Shown: positions 29,779 to 41,599, counted from the stretch's first letter. The stretch is DNA of 64,000 nucleotides from Eriocheir sinensis (GCF_024679095.1 NC_066520.1:16700831-16764830), one strand, 5' to 3'. The notes: a model not told the origin generated them from the letters alone. Made by a program: numbers and translations.

Positions 29779-30028
29779 CTTACCCCCCCTCCCCCCAACA
29801 CACACACGCTGGAAGTGGCTTTTATGCTAGCAAATTGTAGTCTGTGAGCCAGTAAATGTTCAATCTGGCCGGAAATTACCTCCATCTTTGTAGGCATTTA
29901 ATAAAAAAAAACTTTTACATGTCTTGTGCGGCGGGACCAGACCAGGCAAAGTCCAGCAAAGTCCAGTCCAACTCAGCCCAATCCAGCCTACACAGTGTCT
30001 ACCCTCTGTCAAGTCTCAAGGCACCTCT

Positions 30029-30151
30029 CCATTTGAAATTGACCACTCTTCCGGCCACTTCTTGTTTGCTTTTGCGGGAGCGGTGATTAACGAGCTTTTC
30101 TATATTTTTCTTTCTTTTTATCCCTCCAGCTGCTTCCTTAGCCATAAAAAC
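30029..30151 (+). repeat. SINE-like family A copy
   Basis: The head is TTGAAATTGACCACTCTTCC followed by GGCCACTT; the tail is CCAGCTGCTTCCTTAGCCAT and AAAAAC. It is one of the fuller copies. Confidence 0.65.
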
Positions 30152-30498
30152 TTAATGGTATATATAACTAGTAATTTTCAGTTCTGGATTTACTGAATGA
30201 TGGACTGACTTACTGGGTGACTTACTGATTCTTGTGCCTTGAGTTCACGAAGTTTAAGTCAGGGAAAGGCGTGCTGGGAGTGAGGAAGAAGAAGACCAGT
30301 AGGCAGCGAGGAATGTCTCACAAATAAATGAGGAAAAAAAAGGAAAAAACCTGATAGTAAAGAGTTCTCCTTTTTTGCTCCATTTGTACTGAGTTTTATT
30401 GCATCTAAAGTTTGGTGAAGTGCAGTCTGGGGCCCAAATGAAGGTTTAGTTTATATAAGGACACAAGCTGACAGACGTAGACGAAGCGATGCAGCACA

Positions 30499-30564
<66 letters not shown>
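30499..30564. repeat. (CA)n microsatellite
   Basis: About 32 CA units. Confidence 0.97.
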
Positions 30565-30567
<3 letters not shown>

Positions 30568-30692
30568 GCGACAGTAAAACATGCAAAGGTATTATTATTT
30601 TTTCTTTTTTTCCTCTTTTTTGTTTACTTCTTCCTCCTCTTGTTATTTTCATTCTTAATTCTTCTTCTTTTCTTCCTTTTCCTTCTTCTTTT

Positions 30693-30694
<2 letters not shown>

Positions 30695-30770
<76 letters not shown>
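30695..30770. repeat. (CA)n microsatellite
   Basis: About 37 CA units. Confidence 0.97.
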
Positions 30771-30771
<1 letters not shown>

Positions 30772-31105
30772 CATTGCCAACATTCCCGAAGGTTGTTCCA
30801 TCGCCCTGCCCTGCATACTGATTGGTTACCCCGCCCAGGCCTGCCAACCTCCACCTTCCCCCTCGCCTCTCCCTTCCTTTCCTCCCCATCCCCCTCAGCA
30901 ACTCAGCGTGATCACCTGTTAAGCTCATATATGGTAAAAATCATGAATACGTTTATTATTAAGTGTGTTTTTATGGTTTTAAAGCTTTTGCGTGTCTTTG
31001 GGTTTACGAGTGAGCGAAGACAGATCGGGGTGGCTTTGGTGGCCCGTCCTCCGCCGCCCCCCGAGGCTCAAGCAGCAGTATTTGGAAGTAGATAGACACA
31101 GATCA

Positions 31106-31213
31106 AATGACCCTCCCGTTTTGGCCTCTCATTCGATTTTTTGTTCAGGAGCAGCGCCTAGCGGACTCTTTTTTTATATTTTGCCCTTGAGTTGCTTCCT
31201 CTGCTATAAAACA
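31106..31213 (+). repeat. SINE-like family A copy
   Basis: Shows TTTTGGCCTCTCATTC, then AGCGCCTAGCGGACTC, a T-run and TTGCCCTTGAGTTGCTTCCT followed by CTGCTATAAAA. Confidence 0.65.
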
Positions 31214-31910
31214 AGTTGGATAGGTAGATAGATAAAGGCAAATAGGGAGAAATATTGATAGGTAGACATTTATAGAGTTAGATAAATAGACAAGATGTAT
31301 ATAAAGATAGCCAGATCAATAGCTGAATAGATAGATTGGTAGATAAGTATATACATTGATAGGTAGACACACATTAATACATTGATGGATATGCAAACAG
31401 GTAGATAATTAAAAACGAGTAGAAAACAGATAGATAATTAAATAGAAAAATAAATAGATTAATTGACATAGAGGGGATGTTTTCTTGATACGTAGAGAAG
31501 GGGCATTAATTTCTCTTAGTATAAACCCACAGAAAATACATGTCATCATCATTGTCATTATTATCATCATCATCGTCATCGTTATCATCACCATCGTTAG
31601 ACAGTATTAGTCCACTGCAGTAGGAAGGCTCTCAACGTCCTCCACCTTTCTGCCTAACGTATCAACGGCAATACAAATCGTGTCATAAGGCGTGCAAAGT
31701 TAAGGAAATCGAGAGTGATACAATAAGAACAGGAATAAGGACAAGAAAAATAACACAAAGAAGAAAAAAATGGAACAAGAACAATAAAACAAACAAGAAA
31801 CAACAAGAAAAGAACGAGAACAACAAAAAAAAAGAAAAAAAAGATGAAGAACATAAACAAAGAACATGAACAACAACAAAAATGATCAAGAAGAAAAAGA
31901 AGAGGGTATA
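31214..31910. repeat. degenerate (GATA)n and A-rich low complexity
   Basis: GATA/GTAG-type repeats at 31214-31465, ATC triplets near 31545-31590, and an A/AAC-rich block at 31735-31905. No gene. Confidence 0.7.
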
Positions 31911-32159
31911 GAAATTTACATCATTACACTCACTCTACGCCAGACTCCTTCCTTCGTTAACACATTTCCTCTTCGAAGTAATGACATTCGCGGACCGAGG
32001 GGAGAGAGAGGGTTGGAAGGACCTGTTATTCAATGCTCTCCCGCACTTGCCTTGGGACATCTCAGCTGAGTGGTCAGTCTTTCCCTCCCTCTCAAGGCTG
32101 TCTTTTACCTCTTAACACTACTTGGGGACGATGCCTGGTGAGGAGAATGGCAAGGCACC

Positions 32160-33065
32160 TCCGAGGGTGGCATTCCTGCACTAACTTGGATAAACGGTTG
32201 ACTTCTGTACGTTCGGTTCTTCATTTCCTTATTGAAAATGCGAAATGATCGGTAATTCCTTCGCCAATTTAGATAAACGGTCAATTTCTTCAACTTCATA
32301 TTAAAAGATGCGAAATGATCAGTACTTTCTTCGCTAATTTAGATAAAAGGTCGATTTCTTTAAAGTCGTTTCTTCAGTCTTTTATTGAAAATGCGAAATG
32401 ATCCGTACTTTCTTCGCTAACTTAGATAAACGGTCAATTTCTTCAACTTCGTATTAAAAGATGCGATATGATCAGTACTTTCTTCGCTATCTTAGATAAA
32501 CGGTCAATTTCTTCAACTTCATATTAAAAGATGCGATATGATCAGCACTTTCTTCGCTAACTTGGATGAACGGTCAATTTCTTCAATCTCTTATGCGAAA
32601 TGATCAGTACTTTCTTCGCTAAATTAGATAAACGGTCAATTTCTTAATTTCTTATTAAAAAATGGGAAATGATCAGTACTTTCTTCGCTAACTTGCATAA
32701 AAGGTCGATTTCTGTACAGGTGTGGGGGGGGGGGGGGAAGATTGCTCCCTCTTGCAAGAGGGAGCACGGGCCTTTGCCAAAGGCGGCCCGTAGCAGGGAG
32801 CCGACAGACCGACTCTATCGGCGATCGAAATTTAGCTGACCAAGTCGGTCTGTCGACGAGGACTGGCGTGTCTCTGTCTGTACAGGCGTTTCTTCAGTCT
32901 CTTATTATAAATGCGAAATGATCAGTAATTCCTTCGCCAACTTAGATAAACGGTCAATTTCTTCAACTTCTTATTAAAAATGCGAAATGATCAGTAATTC
33001 TTTCGCTAACTTTGATAAACGGTCTATTTCTGTATGTTAATTTCCTCATAACTTTATTAAAAATG
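32160..33065. repeat. satellite-like array, unit about 70 bp (83-bp variant)
   Basis: The unit contains CGAAATGATCAGTACTTTCT and TTAGATAAACGGTCAATTTC. GATC marks fall at 32247, 32317, 32400, 32470, 32540, 32602, 32671, 32920 and 32989. Spacings are about 70 (62-70) or 83 bp, with one jump of 249 bp caused by the insertion at 32721-32876. Confidence 0.93.
32711..32886. mobile_element. 156-bp structured insertion with 10-bp target-site duplication
   Basis: TCTGTACAGG at 32711-32720 is repeated exactly at 32877-32886. Removing one copy plus the 156 bp between them (166 bp) reduces the 249-bp repeat spacing to 83 bp, the same as the other long unit, so an insertion is well supported. The insert starts TGT followed by a G run. 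It holds a perfect 22-bp palindrome (32744-32765), a second stem (CGGGCC 32767-32772 with GGCCCG 32785-32790) and a 13-bp perfect inverted repeat (32802-32814 with 32843-32855). There is no ORF. It may be a short non-autonomous retroelement read on the minus strand (C-run tail) or a fold-back transposon; I do not recognise the family. Confidence 0.8.
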
Positions 33066-33214
33066 CGTAACGATTAGTGAAGAATATCCTGTAGTACGTA
33101 TTAAGGACAATTCCCATTACTATATATTTTTCGTGAGCAATTTAGAATGAAAACAATATACCTCGTCGTTCTTTTCTTTGCAATACAAACCCAAAACAAA
33201 CCCAACTCAAAATT

Positions 33215-33345
33215 GACCTCTCACTGACCTCTCGTTCTTTTTTTATTATCGTCTCGAAGCAGCGTATAACAGGAATTTCATTTCTTTGTTGATGTTTTTG
33301 TTTTTTTGCCTTTGCGCTGCCTCCCTTACTGTAAAAACAAAACAG
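33215..33345 (+). repeat. SINE-like family A copy (diverged)
   Basis: The TGACCTCTCGTTCTTTTTTT head and the TTTGCGCTGCCTCCCTTACT followed by GTAAAAAC tail match family A. Confidence 0.55.
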
Positions 33346-34379
33346 TAACTAAACAGGTGACGGAAAAGCCACGTTGAGGAGATTCCCTTCTGCGTCCATG
33401 GTTCTTCCTCTCTCTCTCTTTCTCTCTCTCCATCGTCAGCCACGGAGAGAGTTATAGAGTAATAGGTTAACATCTCCGCCTGTTAAGTTAGCGATATCTC
33501 TCCCTAACAAGCAAATAATGGAGTGCTCGCAAGTTTGATTCGCCTTGCTTGTTATCATTCATACAAATCGCAGGTGGGAAAAAGGACGCTACCGATAATG
33601 ACGATGATAATGACGCCGCCCAGGCCATTACGGAAGCGGATCAGTCGCCATCACTCGCGTTCTCGTTATTACAATTTTACGGTCCTTTCTGGCGATAGTG
33701 TTCGGTCGGGAAGGCGGGGCGCGGCATCCTGTCTGCGGTACACATTTACTCGTAAGAAGGCAGCCACGCAATTTCGTTATCTGCGAAATTGTGTTCCTAA
33801 TTCGTTTCCCGGTCCGAGCGGCAACCCGACTGTGACAAATGTTTCCTGATGCGGGATGTGCCTGTTAAGCGGAAAATTTTTGCGGGTACACTCATTGCTC
33901 AGTATGTTGGTCTAATAATTAAGGTTCGGGCGATTATTTAGGCGGAAGAAGGAGGTGGATGGAGAGGACGTTTGCATAGCGATGGGTCTGTGTGTTTGTG
34001 TGTGTGAGGGAGGGAGGTGTTGGGGGAGGGTGAGCTTGCAGGTAGGATCGACTTACGGAGGAGCTGATCAAACAAGGTAAAGCTGCTTGAGTGCATGAGA
34101 AGGGGAGACACACCGCCGCCGAAGTAGAGCGAGGAGGAAGGGACGAAGTTCGGGCGCTGCCATCTCTGAGGCAGCTGATGATAATGGTAATGATGATGAA
34201 GGGTAGATGAAAGGAGGAATGGGAGAAGAAGGAGGAGGAGGAGGAGATGTAGGAGCAATAGGAGACGAAGTAGGAGAAGGAGGAGGAGGAGGGGTAGAAG
34301 GAAGGCAGTGATAGTGGGCGGAAGGGTTGGCAGGCATGACTGAGCTATGGCGACGATGCAACCTGTCTCGCTCGGTCAT

Positions 34380-34640
34380 CCCCGCCCCCCAGCCACATGG
34401 ACCCATCATCCCTTTGGCTCGGCGGGCAGATTTGGCTCTTAATTATATATTCCCGACGGCCCCAGTTAGCAGGACGGGCGTGGGGGGCGGCGCCGATCTG
34501 ACAGTCCCCAGCGCCGCCGCACAATCATCTCAGAGACAAAGGCGCCGCAGCGTTTGAAGTCTCCGGGTGCCCGTGTGTCCCCAAGTCCCCGCCATCCGCC
34601 CCGCCCGCCGCCCGCCACCCGCCCGCCCGACGGTCACTCA
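34380..34640. promoter_or_regulatory. GC-rich island in vg intron 3
   Basis: CpG-rich, non-repetitive sequence (GGCTCGGCGGGCAGATTTGG, then CTCTTAATTATATATTCCCG and AGTTAGCAGG) ends in a C-rich run. It is a candidate cis-regulatory element; no ORF or splice signals suggest an exon. Confidence 0.25.
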
Positions 34641-34654
34641 CTCGCCCGGGATAG

Positions 34655-34915
34655 GCAATGAGATACTGGGGCAATCAGTCAATCAGTCAGGAAGGCATGC
34701 AGCTAGACAGTCAGGAAGGCAGATTAGTCTGTCTTTAGGGTAGTCAGTATGGATGGGACTCCGTGGCCCCGGCAGGTACGTCCACGGGCGGGTTTAGTCG
34801 ACCACTGAGTCAGTATGATTGGCAGTGAGTCGGTCAGGGGCACAGCGACCCTCATGACCACCAGTTGAGTCCAGGGAGGTTGAGTCAGTCCTTCAGTCAG
34901 TCAGGCAAGGATCTG
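34655..34915. repeat. (TCAG)-rich degenerate repeat
   Basis: Many CAGTCAGT and CAGTCAGGAAGGCA phrases. No other signal was seen. Confidence 0.6.
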
Positions 34916-35589
34916 CATGACTGATATCCCTCATTCCCACTGCCAAGATGAGAGCATCGTCCACGCCACACCCTCGCCGACTCCTCCAGATGCCGGGTGC
35001 AGAAGGGAAATGTTTCTCCTGCAGCATCGAACACGTTTACGAGTTGGAGGTTTTACTCTCTGGGAGGTGATGGATTGCTCCTGGTCGAGGCGTGTTTTCC
35101 GCGTCCTGGCAAGCTAGCGAGAGGCGAGGATCGGTTAGGGACGCGGTGTCATTGTTCCTCTGATCAACGCATCGACGTGGCGTACAAGGATGGATTCTGA
35201 TGGTCTTTATGATAGGGTTCGGACGGCCGCTGATGCTCGCCTTGAACACAGCTCGTATAACTGTTGATTTATGTCATTAATCTTTCGCCGAATAGCCGTA
35301 GCAGGAACAGCAGCAGCTAACGGCAACAACAACAGCAGCGAGATGAAGATATAGATGACGAAAAGGAGGAGGAGGAGTAGCTGGAGAGAGAAGGAAAAGG
35401 AGGAATGTTGAAGCAGAAGTACTACGTATAGGAATTTCAGCAGCATCAGGAATAAAAATATAGAAACACGCATCAAAAAAAGTTAAAAATATATACTCTG
35501 TCTTTGCCATTGCAACTGTAGCTTCTGTTGCAGTTGTGATTTCTACGAATAACTTTGTGTGATGAGTAAAAAAAAAAGGTTCACTGTGT

Positions 35590-36350
35590 TACGGCTGGTT
35601 TAGTCTGATAACGATGCAGTGCTATTTTTTTGTAATCTTTTATTTTCTGTGGTCCTCTTTATCAGGTCTTTTCCAGTCCTTTCCACTAACTTTATTTTTG
35701 GCTTGTATATCTTTTTTATTTTTTATTTAATCCTTTTCTACTGGTCTATTTTTTTCTTCATTGCTTCCATTCGTTCCTCTGGTGTTTCTAATGTTTTATC
35801 TCATTTTTCTTTTCCTATTTTTCCTCTCCTGTGGTCTTTTTTTTTCGAGTCTTTATCCTTTTCTCGCGTCTCTTCCCTCTACTTCTTTTATTCTCTCTTT
35901 TCTCCTTTTCACTAATATTTTTCTCGTTTCACGTATCGAGACTATGACAGGAAGAGGAGAACCGAGTATAAACATGTTTTAATTGAAGGAAAGAATGTTG
36001 AGTTGGGTCTGACGATAAATTTGCGATAAACTACATAATAACAACAGCGGCGAGTATAGTACGTTGAAGGGGAAGGAGGAGGAAGAGGAGGAGGAGGAAG
36101 AAGACTAGGAGCGGGAGAAGAAGAAAGGAAGGCGGATGGATAGGAGTCAAAAGCGAGGATACACGAAAAAAAACTCGTAATAAAGATACAAAAGAGAGAA
36201 AGAATTTGCAGTTCCATTATATTCGAAGTATTTACACTGTTGAATAAGGCGACCACGTTAAAAAAAAAAAAATCATAAACGCATAATAATATATAAAAAA
36301 AACTCAACAATCTGGAAGCGTATATACCTTGGGATTACTCTCACTTAAAC
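35590..36350. repeat. T-rich then A/GGA-rich low complexity
   Basis: Pyrimidine-rich up to about 35930, then GGA triplets (36070-36110) and A-rich patches. No supported gene. Confidence 0.6.
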
Positions 36351-36629
36351 AAATAAACTGATAAAATGAAAACCACGATAAAAACAACTTGCACAACAAG
36401 GCCATAAATGTGTACTGAGGGAAGGAAAAAATATGAAGAAGGCAGATAAAAAAAACAAACAAGCAAACAGAAAAAGACAGGAAGGTGGGAAAGTGAAGAA
36501 GCTCAAGCAAGCAAAAAAGCAAGGAGGAGAAAAAAAAGGAATGCAAGGTGAGTTATTTAGCGAGATTGAACCGAGACAAGTCAAGCAGGGTGCGCGAACT
36601 AGCGGAGGAGTGGCGGGGAGGAAGCAGCG

Positions 36630-37280
36630 CAAGACGAGCTCACGCAAGACGAGTTCCCTCAAGACGAGTTCCCTCAAGACGAGTTCCCTCAAGACGAGCT
36701 CGCACAAGAAGAGTTCGCACAAGACGAGTTCCCTCAAGACGAGCTCGCACAAGAAGAGTTCGCACAAGACGAGTTCCCTCAAGACGAGCTCGCACAAGAA
36801 GAGTTCGCAAAAGACGAGTTCGCACAAGACGAGTTCCCTCAAGACGAGCTCGCACAAGAAGAGTTCGCAAAAGACGAGTTCGCACAAGACGAGTTCCCTC
36901 AAGACGAGCCCCCACAAGAAGAGTTCGCAAAAGACGAGTTCGCGCAAGACGAGTTCCCTCAAGACGAGCTCGCACAAGAAGAGTTCGCAAAAGACGAGTT
37001 CGCACAAGACGAGTTCCCTCAAGACGAGCTCGCACAAGAAGAGTTCGCAAAAGACGAGTTCGCACAAGACGAGTTCCCTCAAGACGAGCTCGCACAAGAA
37101 GAGTTCGCAAAAGACGAGTTCGCACAAGACGAGTTCCCTCAAGACGAGCCCCCACAAGAAGAGTTCGCAAAAGACGAGTTCGCGCAAGACGAGTTCCCTC
37201 AAGACGAGCTCGCACAAGAAGAGTTCGCAAAAGACGAGTTCGCACAAGACGAGTTCTCAAAAGACGAGTTCGCATAAGAT
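36630..37280. repeat. 15-bp monomer, 60-bp higher-order repeat
   Basis: Monomers of the type GACGAGTTCGCACAA alternate with CCCTCAA, CTCGCACAA and AAGAGTTCGCAAAA variants to give a precise 60-bp period. A further 240-bp period is marked by GACGAGCCCCCACAA at 36903 and 37143. Every frame tested is open because the unit is a multiple of three, so the long frames on both strands are not evidence of coding. Confidence 0.95.
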
Positions 37281-37412
37281 GAGTTAGCACATCATAAGTT
37301 AACACATCACAAGTTAGCACATCACAAGTTAGCACATCACAAGTTAGCACATCACAAGTTAGCATAGAGCGAGTTAGCACATCACAAGTTAGCATAGAGC
37401 GAGTTAGCACAG
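37281..37412. repeat. 15-bp array (CATCACAAGTTAGCA type)
   Basis: About nine units of 15 bp continue from the previous array with a different monomer (AGTTAGCACATCACA, with AGTTAGCATAGAGCG variants). Confidence 0.9.
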
Positions 37413-37918
37413 TGATACGCGTGAGGGAGCTGCCCGTGTGATGGTCTTGCGGCCCCAGAACACATAAACCACCGCAAAGTAGACGGTATTAAGGGCCGTT
37501 GAGGGATGTTTGTGGCCGCCTCCACTCTCCGCGTCCCGCCAACTTAGTCTCATCGCTAATGGATTTTTACGTTTGTTGTTACCGGCGTTACACATATATC
37601 GCAGGGCTTCCTCGCAGTGTGGCAAGTGGCTTTACACACACGGATATACAAACACAATCTTTATTCTTTTATTGTGTGTATTTATTTATTTCAAAGCCTC
37701 TTCGCCGCGTAGCTACTGGTATTTCGTATATTAAAAGAGATGTTTTACCTCACTTGCGGCAAATATCAAATTCATTATATTCATTTTCCTTTTGTTTGTA
37801 TTTATTTTAATTTTAGTCACCATTTTGTTTCTTATCGTCATTTTAGGTTTACACGTATTTTAGATAAGTGTGTGTGTATGTTTTCAGTCAGTGGTTGAAT
37901 GTATTTATCATTAAACCG

Positions 37919-37919
37919 C

Positions 37920-37991
<72 letters not shown>
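37919..37991. repeat. (TTA)n microsatellite
   Basis: About 24 TTA units. Confidence 0.97.
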
Positions 37992-37992
<1 letters not shown>

Positions 37993-38104
37993 AATATCGT
38001 CATTAAAAAAAAAATCGTTGGCTCCCCTAACGCTTATTCCTGTTTAAGTAGAGGAAGTGTGTGACTAACAAAAACTCTACGTAGTCAGGAAATTATAAAG
38101 GAGT

Positions 38105-38505
38105 CTGTTTGTCTGTCTGTGTATCTCATCAAAGGTAGTAGAAAGATGCGAGGAATTGATTTAAGTATATATTCTCGATGTGTCTGTCTGTCTGTCTGTA
38201 TGTATGTCTCCCTGTCTGTTTGTCTGTCTGTGTCTCTCTATCTACCCATATCTATCTTTCTTCCATCCTCCTTTATCCATTTCTCTCTCCCTCATCTTTT
38301 ATCCATACATTTATATATCCATCTTCCTCTGTTTCTATCTTTTCTGCCTGTCTGTTTGTCTGTCTGTCTCTCTATCTACCCATATCTATCTATCTTCCAT
38401 CCTCCTTTATCCATTTCTCCCTCTTCTTTTATCCTTACACTTATCTATTCATTTTCCTCTGTCTCTATTTTTTCTGTCTGTCTCTCTGTCTGTCTGTCAT
38501 CGGAG
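38105..38505. repeat. degenerate (TCTG)n with two-copy duplication of about 120 bp
   Basis: TGTCTGTCTG runs. The segment CCCATATCTATCT-TCTTCC and the following ATCCTCCTTTATCC recur about 130 bp apart. Confidence 0.75.
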
Positions 38506-38689
38506 GCGGTAAGGAGACGCGCGGAGGTGTCGGCATCAAAGGGCGTGGTGTCAGGTGCCCCATTGTCAGCCTCACCAGGTGACTCCCGATTCATTAGTGT
38601 GGGCGCCGCGGCATCGTGTTCCCCGCTCGCTAATCTTCTCGGTCTGTGTCGGAATTAAGTGAACAAAGACGTGTTTTAAGCTGTGTGTA

Positions 38690-38691
<2 letters not shown>

Positions 38692-38765
<74 letters not shown>

Positions 38766-38837
38766 TGTTTTTAATGGCGCTGGGACTGTTTTCCATTTGC
38801 TTACGATGTGGGAAGGGGAACTTTTTTTTGTATTCGT

Positions 38838-38891
<54 letters not shown>
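38692..38891. repeat. (TG)n then (CT)n microsatellites
   Basis: TG at 38692-38762 and CT at 38840-38891. Confidence 0.95.
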
Positions 38892-38894
<3 letters not shown>

Positions 38895-38924
38895 GTTATC
38901 ATTGCCACTCTCGTTCTGTTATCG

Positions 38925-39240
38925 TGCGTGTGCGACGAGTCCCTTCCGCGGCCACCTGCAGCGACCTCGCGTGGGGGGCCTTGTCCGACCGCCTGTCCGC
39001 GACCCCGACCACAGCAGCCGCCGCGCACCCAACACCCGGCCGACACCCACCCGCCCATTGTCCGGACACCCATTCTGCCCCTGCAACACGGGTTCGGATG
39101 GCGGGTACCTTGTCGCCTGTAAATAATAATGGCCCGGGCTGTAGCGGCGAGGCGGGGCGGGGCGGTCGAAGGACGGGTCTGGCGAAGTGTCGGACGCGGC
39201 CGGGAGCGTAAACACGAGTCGATAATCTGCCCTTGCGATC
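38925..39240. promoter_or_regulatory. CpG-rich island in vg intron 3
   Basis: About 300 bp of GC-rich, CpG-dense, non-repetitive DNA (GGGGCGGTCGAAGGACGGG, TAATAATGGCCCGGGCTG) contrasts sharply with its repeat neighbours. No protein similarity was recognised. It could be an enhancer or an alternative-promoter island. Confidence 0.3.
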
Positions 39241-39259
39241 TGACGTTCAATATCGACGC

Positions 39260-39880
39260 TGAGAGGAGGAAGAGGAATGAGAGGAAGAGGAGGAGGAGGA
39301 GGGAAAGAGAGAGGGAAGAGAGAGAGACTAGTAGAAGAGAGGGAGGGCAGGGAGGGAGGACTAGGAGAGGAGAGGGATGAAGGAGAGTAGAAAAAAAGTT
39401 AACCCGTCACTGGAGGTCTGGTTCACGCAGCCGACAAAGGGACAGTGACTGAAATAAGCGGAAAATCATCTTCATTTGCATTTCATAAGAGACAATGGCC
39501 GAGCGGGAGGAAGGGAGAGGAGAGAGAAGGGAGAGAAGGAGGGGAGGTTAAGCGGAGAGAGAGGCGGAATGAGAGGAGCAAGAGGAGGAGAAAGACTGAA
39601 AGAAAGAGAATGAAGGAATGGATGAAGTAAGAGATGAGAGGGAAGGAGAGAGAAAGGAAAGGGGATAAAGCAAAGAGAGAGATAGAGGAGGAGGAAGAGG
39701 AGAAAGGCTGAAAGAAAGAGAAGGAAGGATTGGATGAAGAATGGGATGAGAGGGAAGGAGAAAGAGAATGAGGGATAAAGCTGAGGGAGAGATAGAGTAA
39801 GAGGAGACGGATGAAGAGGAGGAGGAGAGAGGATGAAAAAAAGAAAAGAATGGAATGGATGAAACAAAGGCTGGATGGAG
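39260..39880. repeat. purine-rich block with repeats of about 130 bp
   Basis: Copies share GAAAGAAAGAGAA-GAA-GGA and GGATGAAG/GATGAGAGGGAAGGAGA. An octamer ATTTGCAT lies at 39474-39481. Confidence 0.65.
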
Positions 39881-39889
39881 AATATCTTA

Positions 39890-40350
39890 AGTGTTTTTGT
39901 TTATATATTTATATATTTATTTGTTAGTTTTTGTCTTTTTTTTACACATTTTTGTTTACCGTATTTCCCTTTCATGTTTCCCTTATGTCCCTCTCTTGGT
40001 ATTCTTTTCTCTTTTTTTCACTTCCATCGGTTTTAAGTTTCTTTCGATTTTCTTTCCGTTCTCTCCTTTGTGTTTTCTCATTCTTTCTTTTTTCTTCCTT
40101 TTCCCTTCTATCGTCTTCAGCTTCTCTCGATTTCCCTTCCTTTCTTCCAAGTTTTCTTTTCTTTGCAACTTCTCTAAAATATGCTTCCTCTCTTTTTGTC
40201 TTCTTTCCAGTGAGTTTCAATTTCTTCCTCACATTCTTCTCTCGATTTCCTTTCCTTTCTTCCTAGTTTCCTTTTCTTTGCAACTTCTCTAAAATTTGCT
40301 TCCTCTCTTTCTGTCTTCTTTCCAGTGAGTTTCAGTTTCTTCTTCACATA
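39890..40350. repeat. T-rich block with repeats of about 120 bp
   Basis: Two close copies (about 40155-40225 and 40276-40345) share TTTTCTTTGCAACTTCTCTA and CTTTCCAGTGAGTTTCA. Confidence 0.75.
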
Positions 40351-40400
40351 TATTACTATTTATTACTATTACTATTACTATTACTATTACTAATATTATT
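40351..40400. repeat. (TTACTA)n short repeat
   Basis: TACTATTACTATTAC-type hexamer units. Confidence 0.8.
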
Positions 40401-40670
40401 ACATCTATTTCCTCTGCGGTTTTGGTTTCCTCCTCTCTTCCCCTTCGTTACCGCTTGCTGCTCCACCCTCTCCCTCTCTCCCTCTCCTCCTCCACTTCGT
40501 ACGTCTCAATACCTCTCCGTTCCGCCGGGGGGTGCCAACTAGCAGGTATTGTGGGTGTCGTGGCCTCCTGCAGCGGCTGACCTGACCTCACTTCGATCTC
40601 TGACCCCGCCTTGGCCTCTCCTCCTCTTCCTCTTCCTCCTCTTTTTTCCGCTTCGTCGTCCTTTTCCTCT

Positions 40671-40772
40671 TCTTTCCTTTCCTTTCCTTTCCTTTCCTTT
40701 CCTTTCCTTTCCTTTCCTTTCCTTTCCTTTCCTTTCCTTTCCTTCCCGTCCCCTTTCCTTTCCCTCCCTTCC

Positions 40773-40804
<32 letters not shown>

Positions 40805-40812
40805 GCTACTAC
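40671..40812. repeat. (TTTCC)n and (CTA)n microsatellites
   Basis: TTTCC pentamers at 40671-40743 (about 15 units) and CTA triplets at 40773-40812. Confidence 0.95.
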
Positions 40813-41599
40813 TTCTTCAGCGTTTCGTCACCCACTGCGTTCTTTCCTCACTCCCTTTACGCACGCCTATTTTGGTAGCTCACGTCTCTTCATTACCTCA
40901 TCTCTGTCTTTCCTCTCCTTTCACTTCTTTTTCTTCCTTTGATATCTTTATTTGGTTCACATAATCTCCTCCTCCTCCTTCTCTTCGTCCCTGTCATCTC
41001 CCTCCTCTTCTTTGTATTTCTTGCATTTATATATTTTTTTCTTTCACAGTTTTCTTTTCCCTTTGCATTCGTTTTGTCTTTTGTTTTCTTTATTTCTCCA
41101 AGACGCTAAGGTGAAATACTCTCCTGTGTTTCGTGTACATACTTTCTCCCTCTCTATTCCCATCTCCCTTCCTATCCCAGCTCATCTACCTTCCTCATTG
41201 TCTTCCCAGCCTCTCTCCCTCTCCTCTCCTCCCTCCTGCCATCCCTTCTCCCCTCCCGTCTCTCCCTCCCACGCCCACCGGACCCTCAGGTAATCTCCCA
41301 GCCGCCCAGGTCACCCAAAGACTGACGAGCAGATAAAAATAACATTCGGACAATCGGAAAAAGAAACATATTGAGAAATCTAGTCATGTGTCCCCCTGCC
41401 TCTCGTCTCAAAGGCTCACGTTAACACACACATAGACCCCCCACACCCCCTACGGACCCCCTCACCACCTCACGGACCCCCCAACACACACACCACGACC
41501 CACCCCACCCCTCCACACACACAGACATACGCACACACGATGAGAAACGAGTTGAGAAGGCGAGGCGCTGAGGGATTATAATCAGCTCAATACAGACGC

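Noticed and set aside
32744..32855. Hairpins of the 156-bp insertion as a tRNA or known ribozyme
   Set aside because: I could not fit a tRNA cloverleaf or the conserved core of a hammerhead ribozyme by eye; kept as an insertion of unknown family.
33523..33849. 108-codon plus-strand ORF in unique sequence of vg intron 3
   Set aside because: Arg/Ser-rich with no recognisable motif, no flanking splice signals judged convincing, and within an intron on the opposite strand; insufficient support.
36345..37410. Four long ORFs (244-300 codons) overlapping on both strands
   Set aside because: All arise from the 15-bp monomer array; simultaneous openness in many frames argues against selection on any one. 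The non-repeat 5' part of the plus ORF is A/G-rich low complexity.
40571..40606. Overlapping TGACCT half-sites (nuclear-receptor-like)
   Set aside because: The two best half-sites overlap by one base, which is not a standard spacing; too little to call a response element.
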